From: Candidatus Tectomicrobia bacterium
GTDB taxonomy: Bacteria; UBA8248
Length of the DNA stretch: 64,000 bases
Direction: 5' to 3'
NCBI GenBank assembly: GCA_016192135.1
Contig: JACPUR010000037.1
Location: forward strand, 54,535-118,534
The position numbers were made by a program, and so were the translations under genes. Under the pieces are notes generated by a model. The model saw nothing but the letters and a program-made list of their open reading frames with translations. It was not told the DNA's origin and ran no database searches. Positions 55,187 to 63,108 of this stretch are shown in pieces (position 1 is the stretch's first letter; every line of letters begins with the position of its first letter).

Positions 55187-56275
55187 TTATTTTGCCATGA
55201 TTTCGGCGAGGGATTCCACCACCCGGCGGTTCTCCTCGGGCGTGCCAATGGAAATCCGCAGGTGCCTCGGAAAGCCGTACCCGGCCACCGGGCGGACGAT
55301 GACTCCGTCCCGCAAGAGGGCCTCGTAGACCTCCTTGGCGTCCCCCACCTCGGCCATGATGAAGTTCCCCTGGGTGGGGACGAAGGGCAGCCCCAGCGCC
55401 GCGAGCTCCCGGACGAAGAACTCCCGCCCCTCGGCGTTCACCCGGACCCCCCGCTCGACGTGGGCGTGGTCCTCCAGGGCGGCCTCGGCCGCCACCAGGG
55501 CCAGGGAGTTCACGTTGAAGGGCTCCCGCACCCGCTCCATGGCCGCCGCCACCTCGGGATGGGCCACCCCGTAGCCCACCCGCAGCCCCGCCAGGCCGTA
55601 CACCTTGGAGAAGGTCCGCATGGCCACCAGGTTGGGGTGCTCCCGGAGCATCTTCACCGCGTCCGGGTAGTCTTCCCGGTGGGCGAAGTGGCAGTAGGCC
55701 TCGTCCACCACCACGAGGGTGCGCTCCGGCACCCGCTCCAGCAGGCCGCGCAGAGCCTTCTCTCCCACCGCCGTCCCCGTCGGATTGTTCGGGTTGGCGA
55801 TGAAGACCGCCTTCGTCCGCTCGTCCACCTTGGCCGTCATGGCGTCCAGGTCGTGGGTGAAGTCCCGCATGGGGGTGGTGCGCATCTCGCAGGAGCTGAG
55901 CTGGGCGACGATGAGGTACACGATGAAGGCCCCCTCCGAGAACACCACCGGGTCGCCCGGGTCGAGGAAGGCGTGGGCCAGGAGCTCCAGCACCTCGTTC
56001 GTCCCGTTCCCCAGCACGAAGTTCTCGGGCGCGAGCCCGTGGTGGCGGGCCAGGGCGCGCTTGAGGTAGTAGCCCCCGCCGTCCGGGTAGCGGTTGAGGT
56101 CCCCCAGCGCCTTCCGGACCGCCTCCAGCGCCTTGGGCGAGGGCCCGAGCGGGTTCTCGTTCGAGGCGAGCTTGATGGAGCCGCTGATCCCCAGCTCCCG
56201 CTCCACCTCCTCGATGGGCTTCCCCGGCTGGTAGACCGTGATGCCCGCCACCGGCTGCGCCGTCTGGAATTTCAT
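55187..56275 (-). CDS. hisC: Histidinol-phosphate aminotransferase (probably also aromatic aminotransferase)
   Basis: A 362-residue PLP enzyme of fold type I. IKLASNENPLGPSPKALEAV is the HisC start. FIANPNNPTGTAV and VVVDEAYCHFA follow, and the PLP lysine is in MRTFSKVYGLAGLRVGYG. Lying between pheA and tyrA rather than in a his operon, it may mainly act on phenylpyruvate or prephenate-derived keto acids, as inferred for similar loci. ATG 56275 follows GGGAGGTAGCG. Confidence 0.92.
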   Translation of the reverse strand: MKFQTAQPVAGITVYQPGKPIEEVERELGISGSIKLASNENPLGPSPKALEAVRKALGDLNRYPDGGGYYLKRALARHHGLAPENFVLGNGTNEVLELLAHAFLDPGDPVVFSEGAFIVYLIVAQLSSCEMRTTPMRDFTHDLDAMTAKVDERTKAVFIANPNNPTGTAVGEKALRGLLERVPERTLVVVDEAYCHFAHREDYPDAVKMLREHPNLVAMRTFSKVYGLAGLRVGYGVAHPEVAAAMERVREPFNVNSLALVAAEAALEDHAHVERGVRVNAEGREFFVRELAALGLPFVPTQGNFIMAEVGDAKEVYEALLRDGVIVRPVAGYGFPRHLRISIGTPEENRRVVESLAEIMAK

Positions 56276-56642
56276 CGCTACCTCCCACATGCGCTGCAGC
56301 CGCCGCCGGGGCGCCTTTTCCCTCTCCCCCTGGGAGAGGGGGGAGCATTCAAGCGCCTGCCGCTTGAACGCTCCGGGTGAGGGCACCCCAAAAATCTTCG
56401 ATTTTTGGGGACCCCGGGTGAGGGAGGCTCGCGGCGCCGCCCCCGTGCTTGCTCCTCCCCTTTCCGCCGGGCCTTCGCCCGCCGCAGCGAAGCTTCCCGG
56501 AGGTGGGAGGTCTTCGGCCCGCGCAGGCGGGAGGGGGTTAGGGGGAAGTCCACCAGCGGCCTTTCCCCCACCCCACCCTCCCCCGGAGGGGGAGGGAAAG
56601 ACAAAAGCGGCGGGAGCCGGTCCCACATTCGCGGTTCCGCGC
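56276..56642. repeat. Composite block of palindromic repeats between pheA and hisC
   Basis: About 367 bases without a gene. A family-A core CCCTCTCCC / GGGAGAGGG (56320-56340) is followed by two added hairpins. The first is TTCAAGCG / CGCTTGAA (56348-56368). The second is CCCCAAAAAT / ATTTTTGGGG (56386-56410). Each is followed by GGGTGAGGG. A further GC palindrome, CCCTCCCCC / GGGGGAGGG, lies at about 56576-56597. Confidence 0.8.
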
Positions 56643-57476
56643 CTACTCCTCCGCCGGATAGGACCCCAGCACCCGCAGGTACTCCACCTCCCCCCGCAGG
56701 CACTCCAGGCAGCCCGCCAGGGGGGGCTCCCCGGCGTGCCCCTCCACGTCCATGAAGAACACGTAGTCCCAGGCCTTCCGCCGGGAGGGCCGGGACTCGA
56801 TCTTGGTCATGTTCACCCCAGCCCCGGCGATGGGCCCCATGGCCCGGTAGAGCGAGCCCGGCTCGTTCTTCACGACGAAGAGGAGGCTCGTGCGCGCGCG
56901 GCCTTTCTTGGGGACGGGCTCCTTGGCCAGGACGAAGAAGCGCGTCACGTTGATGCTCTCGGTGTCGAGCTTCTCGGCCAGCACCTTCAGCCCGTAGTGC
57001 CCCGCCGCCATCCGGCTCCCCAGGGCGGCCAGGGAGGGGTCCAGGGAGGCCTCCCGCGCGGCCCGGGAGGTGCTCGCCACCTCCTCCACCGCCACCCCCG
57101 GCAGGTGCTTCTGGAGCCACCGCCGGCACTGGGCCACGGCGTGGGGGTGGCTCAGCACCCGCCGGATGTCCCGCATCCCCTCCGCCTTGGTCAGGAGGTG
57201 GATGTCGATGGGCAGCCGCACCTCCCCCGCGATGACCAGGGGGGAGTCCACGAGCCGGTCCAGGGTGACATTGACCGTGCCCTCCAGGGCGTTCTCGACC
57301 GGCACCACCCCCCGGTCCGCCCGGCCCACCTCCACCTCGTCGAAGATGGCCGCAATGGAGTCCGCCGGCAGGTACTCCGCCTCTTTGCCGAAGTGGCGCA
57401 GGGCCGCTTCGTGGGTGAAGGTGGCCTCCGGCCCCAGGTAGCTCACCCGGATGGGCTTGGTCCCGGCCTTCGGCAT
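56643..57476 (-). CDS. pheA: Prephenate dehydratase (monofunctional, with ACT domain)
   Basis: Converts prephenate to phenylpyruvate. The catalytic domain has VSYLGPEATFTHEAALRHFG, RGVVPVENALEGTVNVTLDR and the TRF motif in INVTRFFVLA. The C-terminal ACT domain (about residues 197-277) has TSLLFVVKNEPGSLYRAMGP, then NMTKIESRPSRRKAWDYVFF, the phenylalanine-sensing ESRP. The 277-residue length leaves no room for the chorismate mutase domain common in proteobacterial P-proteins. ATG 57476 follows GGAGGGGATTCG. Confidence 0.92.
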   Translation of the reverse strand: MPKAGTKPIRVSYLGPEATFTHEAALRHFGKEAEYLPADSIAAIFDEVEVGRADRGVVPVENALEGTVNVTLDRLVDSPLVIAGEVRLPIDIHLLTKAEGMRDIRRVLSHPHAVAQCRRWLQKHLPGVAVEEVASTSRAAREASLDPSLAALGSRMAAGHYGLKVLAEKLDTESINVTRFFVLAKEPVPKKGRARTSLLFVVKNEPGSLYRAMGPIAGAGVNMTKIESRPSRRKAWDYVFFMDVEGHAGEPPLAGCLECLRGEVEYLRVLGSYPAEE

Positions 57477-57685
57477 CGAATCCCCTCCGTTGGAACCCGC
57501 GAAACGCGGCATCCTACCCCAGAGGGGGGCGGGGATGAAGGGCGGGAGGGATGGGCGGATTCGAGTGTCCGCCCCCGATTGCACGTGTAGGGGCGGTTCG
57601 CGAACCGCCCCTACGGGATCAGGTCCGACGCCCACGCCTGTGGCAGAAGGCCCCTGTGCCTGCCTCCTCGAGAGGGGCCCCCCGC
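57477..57685. repeat. Family-B palindrome between the hydrolase and pheA
   Basis: A perfect 28-bp palindrome with half-site GTAGGGGCGGTTCG (57587-57600, mirrored 57601-57614). A weaker GGCCCCT / AGGGGCC stem lies near 57650-57680. The rest of the 209-base gap shows no gene. Confidence 0.85.
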
Positions 57686-58576
57686 CTACAGATGCCGCCC
57701 GAACCAGTCCACCGCCTCCCGCATCCCAATCTCGTGGAGGGCGGGGTTGCAGAACTTGTAGGACTCGTAGTGCTCCGCCCCGGGCAGCTTGATCAGCTTC
57801 TTGGGCTCCCCGCAGGCGGCGTAGCAGGAGAGCTGCTCCTGGACGGGCACGAGGTGGTCATGCTCGGCGTAGATGAAGAGCACGGGCCTGGGCGCGATGC
57901 GCCCCGCCACCCACTCGGGCTTGTAGCGCCAGCAGGCCTCGGCGCTTTCCAGATCATAGTCCTTCACGTAGTGCGGGTGCCGCTGGTGATGGCCCTTGAG
58001 CACCATCTCGGTGTGAGGGTCGCAGAGCATCATCTCGGGGAGGGGCACGGTGGCGGCCTCGCCCGTCGTTACGCGCCGCCGGGCCGCCGCCATGACCTTC
58101 TCCCGGAAGGCCGTCCATTCGTAGGGGCGGCGCACCGAGCGCATCCAGCGCTCCCCATCGAACACCCCCACCGAGGTGACCACCACCCTCACCCGCTCGT
58201 CGAAGGCGGCCACCCAGACGGCGTTCGCCCCGCCGAAGCTGGTCCCGAAGATGCCGATGCGGCCTGGGTCCACCCCCTCCACCGTCTCCAGGTAGGTGAT
58301 GGCGTCATAGGTGTCCTGGGCCTGCTCGAGGGGGCGGTGGCGGCCCCGCTGGCCCTCGCTCTTGCCGAAGCCGCGGTGGTCAGGCGCGAGGACGAAGTAG
58401 CCCTCCTCCCACAGCCTCCGCGGGACGTCCATCCCGTAGACCTCCTTCATCCCGCTGTAGCCGTGGAGGCAGAGGATGGCGGGCCGGGGCGGATCGCCCT
58501 TCTTCCAGTCCTTGGGGGTGTACATGTGCGCCGCGATTTTCAGGCCATCACTGTAGTACATGATCTCCTGGTACAT
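57686..58576 (-). CDS. Alpha/beta-hydrolase family protein
   Basis: A 296-residue alpha/beta hydrolase. The nucleophile Ser is in GIFGTSFGGANAVW (GxSxG), the acid in FIYAEHDHLVP, and the His in LPGAEHYESYKF. The oxyanion region is AILCLHGYSGMKEVYG. Esterase, lipase-like or dienelactone-hydrolase-like activity is possible; the substrate cannot be named. ATG 58576 follows GGGAGGAGGTC, a strong site. It sits between trpC and pheA in an aromatic amino acid run without an obvious pathway role. Confidence 0.87.
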   Translation of the reverse strand: MYQEIMYYSDGLKIAAHMYTPKDWKKGDPPRPAILCLHGYSGMKEVYGMDVPRRLWEEGYFVLAPDHRGFGKSEGQRGRHRPLEQAQDTYDAITYLETVEGVDPGRIGIFGTSFGGANAVWVAAFDERVRVVVTSVGVFDGERWMRSVRRPYEWTAFREKVMAAARRRVTTGEAATVPLPEMMLCDPHTEMVLKGHHQRHPHYVKDYDLESAEACWRYKPEWVAGRIAPRPVLFIYAEHDHLVPVQEQLSCYAACGEPKKLIKLPGAEHYESYKFCNPALHEIGMREAVDWFGRHL

Positions 58577-58619
58577 GACCTCCTCCCTTGCCCGCACCCT
58601 TCATCCCCCACCCACGAAT

Positions 58620-59465
58620 CTAACCCGCGCGGGCCGGAAGCCCCCGCAGCTCGGCCAAGAGCCCCTCGGGCGAGGGAGCGCGCATGAGGGCCTCCCCGAC
58701 GAGGACGGCGTCCACCCGGGCCCCGGCCAGGGGGGCCACGTCTTTCCAGCCGAGGATGCCGCTCTCGGAAACCAGGACGAGCTGCCCCCGCCGGGGGGCG
58801 GGGAGGCGGCTGAAGACGCGCAGGGTGTGGCCCGCGTCCACCTCGAAGGTCTTGAGGTTGCGGTTGTTCACCCCGAGGAGGCGCGCCCCGGCCGCGAGCG
58901 CCCGGTCCATCTCCTCCCCGGCGTAGACCTCGACCAGGGCGTCCATCCCCAGATCCTCGGCCTGGAGCCGCAGGTCCTCCATCTCGTGGGTTTCGAGGAT
59001 GGCCGCGATGAGGAGGATGGCGTCCGCCCCGCCCGCCCGGGCCTCCACCACCTGGTAGGGGTCGAAGATGAAATCCTTGCGCAACACGGGGAGCCGGACC
59101 GCCGCCCGCACCGCCCGCAGGTGGTCCATGCTCCCGAGGAAGCGCCGCCGCTCGGTCAGCACCGAGATGGCCGCCGCACCCCCCGCCTCGTAGCGGCGGG
59201 CGATGGCCCCCGGGTCGAAGGCCCAGGCGATCACCCCCTGGGAGGGAGAAGCCTGCTTCACCTCGGCGATGACCCTCACCCGGCCTCCGTCCGGGTCCAG
59301 GCCCGAGGGCGGCATCCGCAGCGCGTTCAGGAGCCCCTGGGCCGGGGGGGCGTCCTTGGCCCGGGCGGAGAGCTCCCGCTCGGGCAGGGCGGCCTGGTCG
59401 GCCGCCAGGTCCTCGCGGACGCCCGCCACCAGCTCGTCCAGGACGGTGAGGGACTGAAGGGTCAT
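58620..59465 (-). CDS. trpC: Indole-3-glycerol phosphate synthase
   Basis: A 281-residue TIM-barrel enzyme ring-closing CdRP to indole-3-glycerol phosphate. Catalytic residues are in VIAEVKQASPSQGVI (Glu, Lys), LPVLRKDFIFDPYQV (Lys) and LVEVYAGEEM (Glu). LGVNNRNLKTFEVD and LVSESGI follow. It overlaps trpD by four bases. No trpF, trpB or trpA follows; they must be elsewhere. Confidence 0.94.
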   Translation of the reverse strand: MTLQSLTVLDELVAGVREDLAADQAALPERELSARAKDAPPAQGLLNALRMPPSGLDPDGGRVRVIAEVKQASPSQGVIAWAFDPGAIARRYEAGGAAAISVLTERRRFLGSMDHLRAVRAAVRLPVLRKDFIFDPYQVVEARAGGADAILLIAAILETHEMEDLRLQAEDLGMDALVEVYAGEEMDRALAAGARLLGVNNRNLKTFEVDAGHTLRVFSRLPAPRRGQLVLVSESGILGWKDVAPLAGARVDAVLVGEALMRAPSPEGLLAELRGLPARAG

Positions 59466-60472
59466 GCGTTCGAGAGCTCGACGAGGCGGTCGAGCGCCCG
59501 CAGGGCGGCGCCGGAGTCGATGGCCTTCCCGGCCAGCTCGGCGCCCTCCCTGAGGCCCTGGGCCTTTCCCCCGGCCATGAGCGCCGCGGCGGCGTTCAGG
59601 AGCACCACGTCACGCCGGGGGCCCTTCTCGCCCGAGAGGATGCTCCGGGAAATCTCGGCGTTCTGCGCGGGATCGCCCCCGGCGAGCTCCTTCGCGGGAA
59701 CGCTCTTGAGACCCGCCGCCTCGGGCTTCACATCGTAGGTCTTGACCCGGTGGCCGTCCCACTCGGAGACCCGGGTGGGGCCGGTCAGGGTGAGCTCGTC
59801 CATCCCGTCGTGGCCGTGGACGACGAGGGCGCGCTTCGCGCCGAGCTTCCCGAGCACCTCCGCCACGAGCTCGGTGAGGGAGGCGTCGTACACCCCCACG
59901 AGCTGGCACTGCGCCCCCGCCGGGTTGGTGAGGGGACCCATGACGTTGAAGATGCTCCGCATGGCGAGCTCCCGCCGGGGGCCGATGGCGTGCTTCATCG
60001 CCCCGTGGAGCATCGGGGCGAAGAGGAAGCCGTAGCCGGCCTCGTCCAGGCAGAGGCCCACCCGCTCGGGCGCCGCCTCGATGTTCACCCCCAGGGCCTT
60101 GAGCACGTCGGCGCTCCCGCACTTGCTCGACACCGAGCGGTTCCCGTGCTTGGCGACGGGCAGGCCCGCCCCCGCCACCGCGAAGGCGGCGGTGGTCGAG
60201 ATGTTGAAGGTGTGGGCGCCGTCCCCGCCCGTGCCGCAGGTGTCCACCACCAGGGGGTGCTTGGTGGAGACGCGGGTGGCCTTGGCCCGCATCGAGCGGA
60301 CGCTCCCGGCGATCTCCTCGGGGGTCTCCCCCGCCATCCGAAGGGCCACGAGGTAGCCCCCGATCTGGGCCGGGGTGGCCTCCCCCGTCATGATCTGATC
60401 CATCACCTGCTCGGCCTCGGCGGCCGAGAGGTGCTGGTTCTGCACGAGCTTGGCGATGGCTTGCTGGATCAT
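59462..60472 (-). CDS. trpD: Anthranilate phosphoribosyltransferase
   Basis: Transfers phosphoribosyl from PRPP to anthranilate. VDTCGTGGDGAHTFNISTTA is the PRPP/Mg loop, followed by VAKHGNRSVSSKCGSADVLK and FNVMGPLTNPAGAQCQLVGV. Length is 336 residues. ATG 60472. The gap before it contains two family-B palindromes. Confidence 0.95.
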   Translation of the reverse strand: MIQQAIAKLVQNQHLSAAEAEQVMDQIMTGEATPAQIGGYLVALRMAGETPEEIAGSVRSMRAKATRVSTKHPLVVDTCGTGGDGAHTFNISTTAAFAVAGAGLPVAKHGNRSVSSKCGSADVLKALGVNIEAAPERVGLCLDEAGYGFLFAPMLHGAMKHAIGPRRELAMRSIFNVMGPLTNPAGAQCQLVGVYDASLTELVAEVLGKLGAKRALVVHGHDGMDELTLTGPTRVSEWDGHRVKTYDVKPEAAGLKSVPAKELAGGDPAQNAEISRSILSGEKGPRRDVVLLNAAAALMAGGKAQGLREGAELAGKAIDSGAALRALDRLVELSNA

Positions 60473-60633
60473 GCGAACACCCCTTCCCCTTTGCCGATGC
60501 AGGGGCGCATTGCCATGCGCCCCTACGCCTCCACCACGCCTTCTGCAGGGGCGAGGCATGCTTCGCCCCTACGGACCCTGTTCGGAACCGGACGATGGGG
60601 AACCATACCCCCGCCCCGGGCCCGCCTCAAGCC
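60473..60633. repeat. Two family-B palindromes between trpG and trpD
   Basis: AGGGGCGCAT / ATGCGCCCCT (60501-60510 with 60515-60524), and AGGGGCGA / TCGCCCCT (60547-60554 with 60563-60570) around an inner GCATGC. Both are flanked by TGCAGGGGCG or GCAGGGGCG on the left and CCCCTACG on the right. Confidence 0.8.
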
Positions 60634-61215
60634 TCAGGCCCGGACGCCGCCCTCGAGCGCGTTCTTGAGGAGCGACTTTCCGTCGGGCGTCAGGATGGAC
60701 TCGGGGTGGAACTGCACCCCGGCGACGGGCACCCCCTTCACCCGCACCCCCATGATCTCGCCCTCGGCCGTGTGGGCGCAGACCTCGATCTCCCCGGGCA
60801 GGCCGGCGTGGTCGATGAGGAGGCTGTGGTAGCGGGTGGCCGTCATGGGGTCCGGGAGGCCCTCGAAGACCCCCTGGCCGTCGTGGAGCACCTCGGAGGT
60901 CTTCCCGTGCATGATCCGCTGGGCGCGCACCACCTTGGCGCCGAAGGCGGCGCCGATGGCCTGGTGCCCCAGGCACACCCCCAGGATGGGATAGCGCCCG
61001 GCGTAGCGCTCGATGAGGGGCATGGAGAGCCCTGCGCTCTCGGGGCGGCCCGGCCCCGGCGAGATGACGATGAGGTCCGGCCCGAGCCTCTCCACGTCCT
61101 CAAGCCGGAACCGGTCGTTCCGCCAGACCGTCACCTCCGCCCCCAGCTCGGCCAGGTACTGGACGAGGTTGTAGGTGAAGGAGTCATAGTTGTCGATCAT
61201 CAGGACGCGCGGCAT
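60634..61215 (-). CDS. trpG: Anthranilate synthase component II (glutamine amidotransferase)
   Basis: Supplies ammonia to Trp[17 protein letters not shown] is the family start, the nucleophile Cys81 lies in [11 protein letters not shown], and His170 and Glu172 lie in [13 protein letters not shown]. Length is 193 residues, and it is not fused to trpD. It might also serve folate synthesis (PabA), which is common when only one copy exists. Confidence 0.94.
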   Translation of the reverse strand: MPRVLMIDNYDSFTYNLVQYLAELGAEVTVWRNDRFRLEDVERLGPDLIVISPGPGRPESAGLSMPLIERYAGRYPILGVCLGHQAIGAAFGAKVVRAQRIMHGKTSEVLHDGQGVFEGLPDPMTATRYHSLLIDHAGLPGEIEVCAHTAEGEIMGVRVKGVPVAGVQFHPESILTPDGKSLLKNALEGGVRA

Positions 61216-61350
61216 GGCATGTCGTCTCCCAAAGCCACTGGATAAGGGCCGTGTCCGTAGGGGCGGGTTTGAAACCCGCCCCTACGGAATCCCCTCACCC
61301 TACCCTCTCCCAGAGGGAGAGGGAAAAATCCAAACCTTCACAGCGGGCCG
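61216..61350. repeat. Family-B and family-A palindromes between trpE and trpG
   Basis: A family-B element with 16-bp arms, CCGTAGGGGCGGGTTT / AAACCCGCCCCTACGG around one base (61255-61287). It is followed by an inverted family-A copy CCCTCTCCC / GGGAGAGGG (61303-61311 with 61315-61323). Together they fill most of the gap. Confidence 0.85.
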
Positions 61351-62871
61351 CTACAGCAGCCCCGTCCGCGCCAGCTCGAGCGCGCGGAGGGTACCCCGGG
61401 CCTTGTTGATGGTTTCCTCGTACTCGAACTCGGGTTTCGAGTCCGCCACGATCCCCGCCCCCACCTGGAGGTAGAGCTTCCCCTCCCGGGCGAAGAGGGT
61501 GCGGATGGCGATGCAGGTGTCCATGTTGCCGCCGAAGCCGAAATAGCCCACCGCCCCGGCGTAGGGCCCCCGGCGGACGGGCTCCAGCTCCTCGATGATC
61601 TCCATCGCCCGCACCTTGGGGGCGCCCGAGACCGTGCCCGCCGGAAAGGCGGCGCGCAGGACGTCGAAGGCGTCCTTGCCCTCGTCCAATTTGCCCACCA
61701 CGTTGCTCACGATGTGCATGACGTGGCTGTAGCGCTCGACCGTCATCTGCTCCGTGACGCGCACCGTGCCCCGCTCGCACACCCGGCCCACGTCGTTGCG
61801 GCCCAGGTCCACGAGCATGATGTGCTCGGCGCGCTCCTTCTCGTCCGCGAGGAGTTCCTCGGCGAGGGCGCGGTCCTCCTCCTCCGTTTTTCCCCGGCGC
61901 CGCGTGCCCGCGATGGGCCGCACCTCGACCTTCTCTCCCTCGAGGCGCACCAGCACCTCGGGAGAGGCGCCGACGAGGGTGGTCTCGCCCAGCGCCAGGT
62001 AGAACATGTAGGGCGAGGGGTTCACCGTCCGGAGCGCCCGGTAGATGGAGAAAGGATGCACGTCCAGCGCGCTCTCCAGCCGCTGGGCCAGCACCACCTG
62101 GATGGCCTCTCCGGCGTGGATCATCTCCACCGCCCGGGCGACCGCCTTCTCGAAGCCCGCGCGCGGGAAAGAAGAATGCAGCCCCTTAGCCCCGGTCACG
62201 GGATGGCCCGAGAGCCTCGTGGCGGGGGGGGCGGGCGGCTCCTGGGGCGGGGCCGCCGGGGCGTCCTGGAGGCGCGAGACCAGCCGCTCGATCCGGGCCA
62301 CCGCCTCGCGGTAGGCGGCCTCGGGCTCCGCCCCGTCGAGGTGGGCGTGGGCCACCACCTTCATCCGCTGGGTGACGTGGTCGAAGATGATCAGGCTGTC
62401 CGTGATCATGAAGACCAGCTCGGGCAGCCCCAGGTCGTCCCCCGCCCGCCCGGGCAGCCGCTCGATGAAGCGCACCGCGTCGTAGGCCATGTAGCCCACG
62501 GCGCCGCCCCAGAAGCGGGGCAGGCCGGGCACCTCGACGGCCTTGTACTGGCGCATGAACTCCCGCAGGGCCTCGATGGGGTCCTCGGCCTCGAAGGACT
62601 CGGCCCGGCCCCCCCGCGTGAGGCGCACCTTCCGCCCCTTGCTCTCGAAGACGGCCGCCGGGCGGCTGCCGAGGAAGCAGTAGCGGCCCCACTTCTCCCC
62701 TCCCTCCACGCTCTCGAGCAGGAAGGCGTAGGGGCCGTCCGCGACCTTCAGGTAGGCCGAGACGGGGGTTTCGAGGTCGGCGAGGACCTCGCGGTACACG
62801 GGGACGACGTTCCCCTGCTGGGCGAGCCGGAGGAAGGTCTCCCGGTCGGGCACGTAGCGTTCGCTCTTCAT
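61351..62871 (-). CDS. trpE: Anthranilate synthase component I
   Basis: A 506-residue chorismate-using enzyme. The N-terminal part has PYAFLLESVEGGEKWGRYCF, with the LLES feedback motif. The catalytic half has VRPIAGTRRRGKTEEEDRAL, VDLGRNDVGRV, AAFPAGTVSGAPKVRAMEII and VGAGIVADSKPEFEYEET. ATG 62871 follows GAGGAGACC; the longer in-frame opening to 62946 runs through the attenuator hairpin and is not real. A leader peptide and terminator precede it. Confidence 0.95.
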   Translation of the reverse strand: MKSERYVPDRETFLRLAQQGNVVPVYREVLADLETPVSAYLKVADGPYAFLLESVEGGEKWGRYCFLGSRPAAVFESKGRKVRLTRGGRAESFEAEDPIEALREFMRQYKAVEVPGLPRFWGGAVGYMAYDAVRFIERLPGRAGDDLGLPELVFMITDSLIIFDHVTQRMKVVAHAHLDGAEPEAAYREAVARIERLVSRLQDAPAAPPQEPPAPPATRLSGHPVTGAKGLHSSFPRAGFEKAVARAVEMIHAGEAIQVVLAQRLESALDVHPFSIYRALRTVNPSPYMFYLALGETTLVGASPEVLVRLEGEKVEVRPIAGTRRRGKTEEEDRALAEELLADEKERAEHIMLVDLGRNDVGRVCERGTVRVTEQMTVERYSHVMHIVSNVVGKLDEGKDAFDVLRAAFPAGTVSGAPKVRAMEIIEELEPVRRGPYAGAVGYFGFGGNMDTCIAIRTLFAREGKLYLQVGAGIVADSKPEFEYEETINKARGTLRALELARTGLL

Positions 62872-62910
62872 GGTCTCCTCGGAGGCCGCCCCGCGGCGGC
62901 GGCCCAGGCA

Positions 62911-62951
62911 AACAAAAACGCCATGGGAACCTGGGAGGTCCGCCATGGCGT
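62911..62951 (-). terminator. Transcription attenuator of the trp operon
   Basis: On the minus strand, arms ACGCCATGG (62951-62943) and CCATGGCGT (62926-62918) with inner pairs GACCT / AGGTT, followed by TTTTTGTTT. It lies between the leader peptide and trpE. A competing pairing (62991-63002 with 62933-62944) would prevent it forming. Confidence 0.8.
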
Positions 62952-62977
62952 CGCCGTCGGCGCGAGAGGAAATGCGG

Positions 62978-63064
62978 CTACGTCCCCCTGGGCGGATCCC
63001 CCTTCCGGAGCCGGGTGATGCATCGCCAGGGCCAAGCCCCCGGGAGGAGAAACCGCTCGCTCAT
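62978..63064 (-). CDS. trpL: trp leader peptide with WPW
   Basis: A 28-codon ORF between truA and trpE. It reads MSERFLLPGAWPWRCITR at the start, with Trp at positions 11 and 13, and stops at 62978. Trp codons are rare, so a WPW pair in a short ORF just before an attenuator is the hallmark of ribosome-mediated trp control. GAGGG lies about five bases before the ATG. Codons 21-25 form one strand of the predicted antiterminator, so a ribosome that reads through would block it. Confidence 0.8.
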   Translation of the reverse strand: MSERFLLPGAWPWRCITRLRKGDPPRGT

Positions 63065-63108
63065 GCCGCCCTCAATCTGGGTGAAAGAAGCCACCCCGCG
63101 GACCTTAC

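Noticed and set aside
62872-62946. Upstream ATG extension of trpE
   Set aside because: The extra 25 codons are read through the attenuator hairpin and T-run. The ATG at 62871 has a strong ribosome-binding site and fits the family start.
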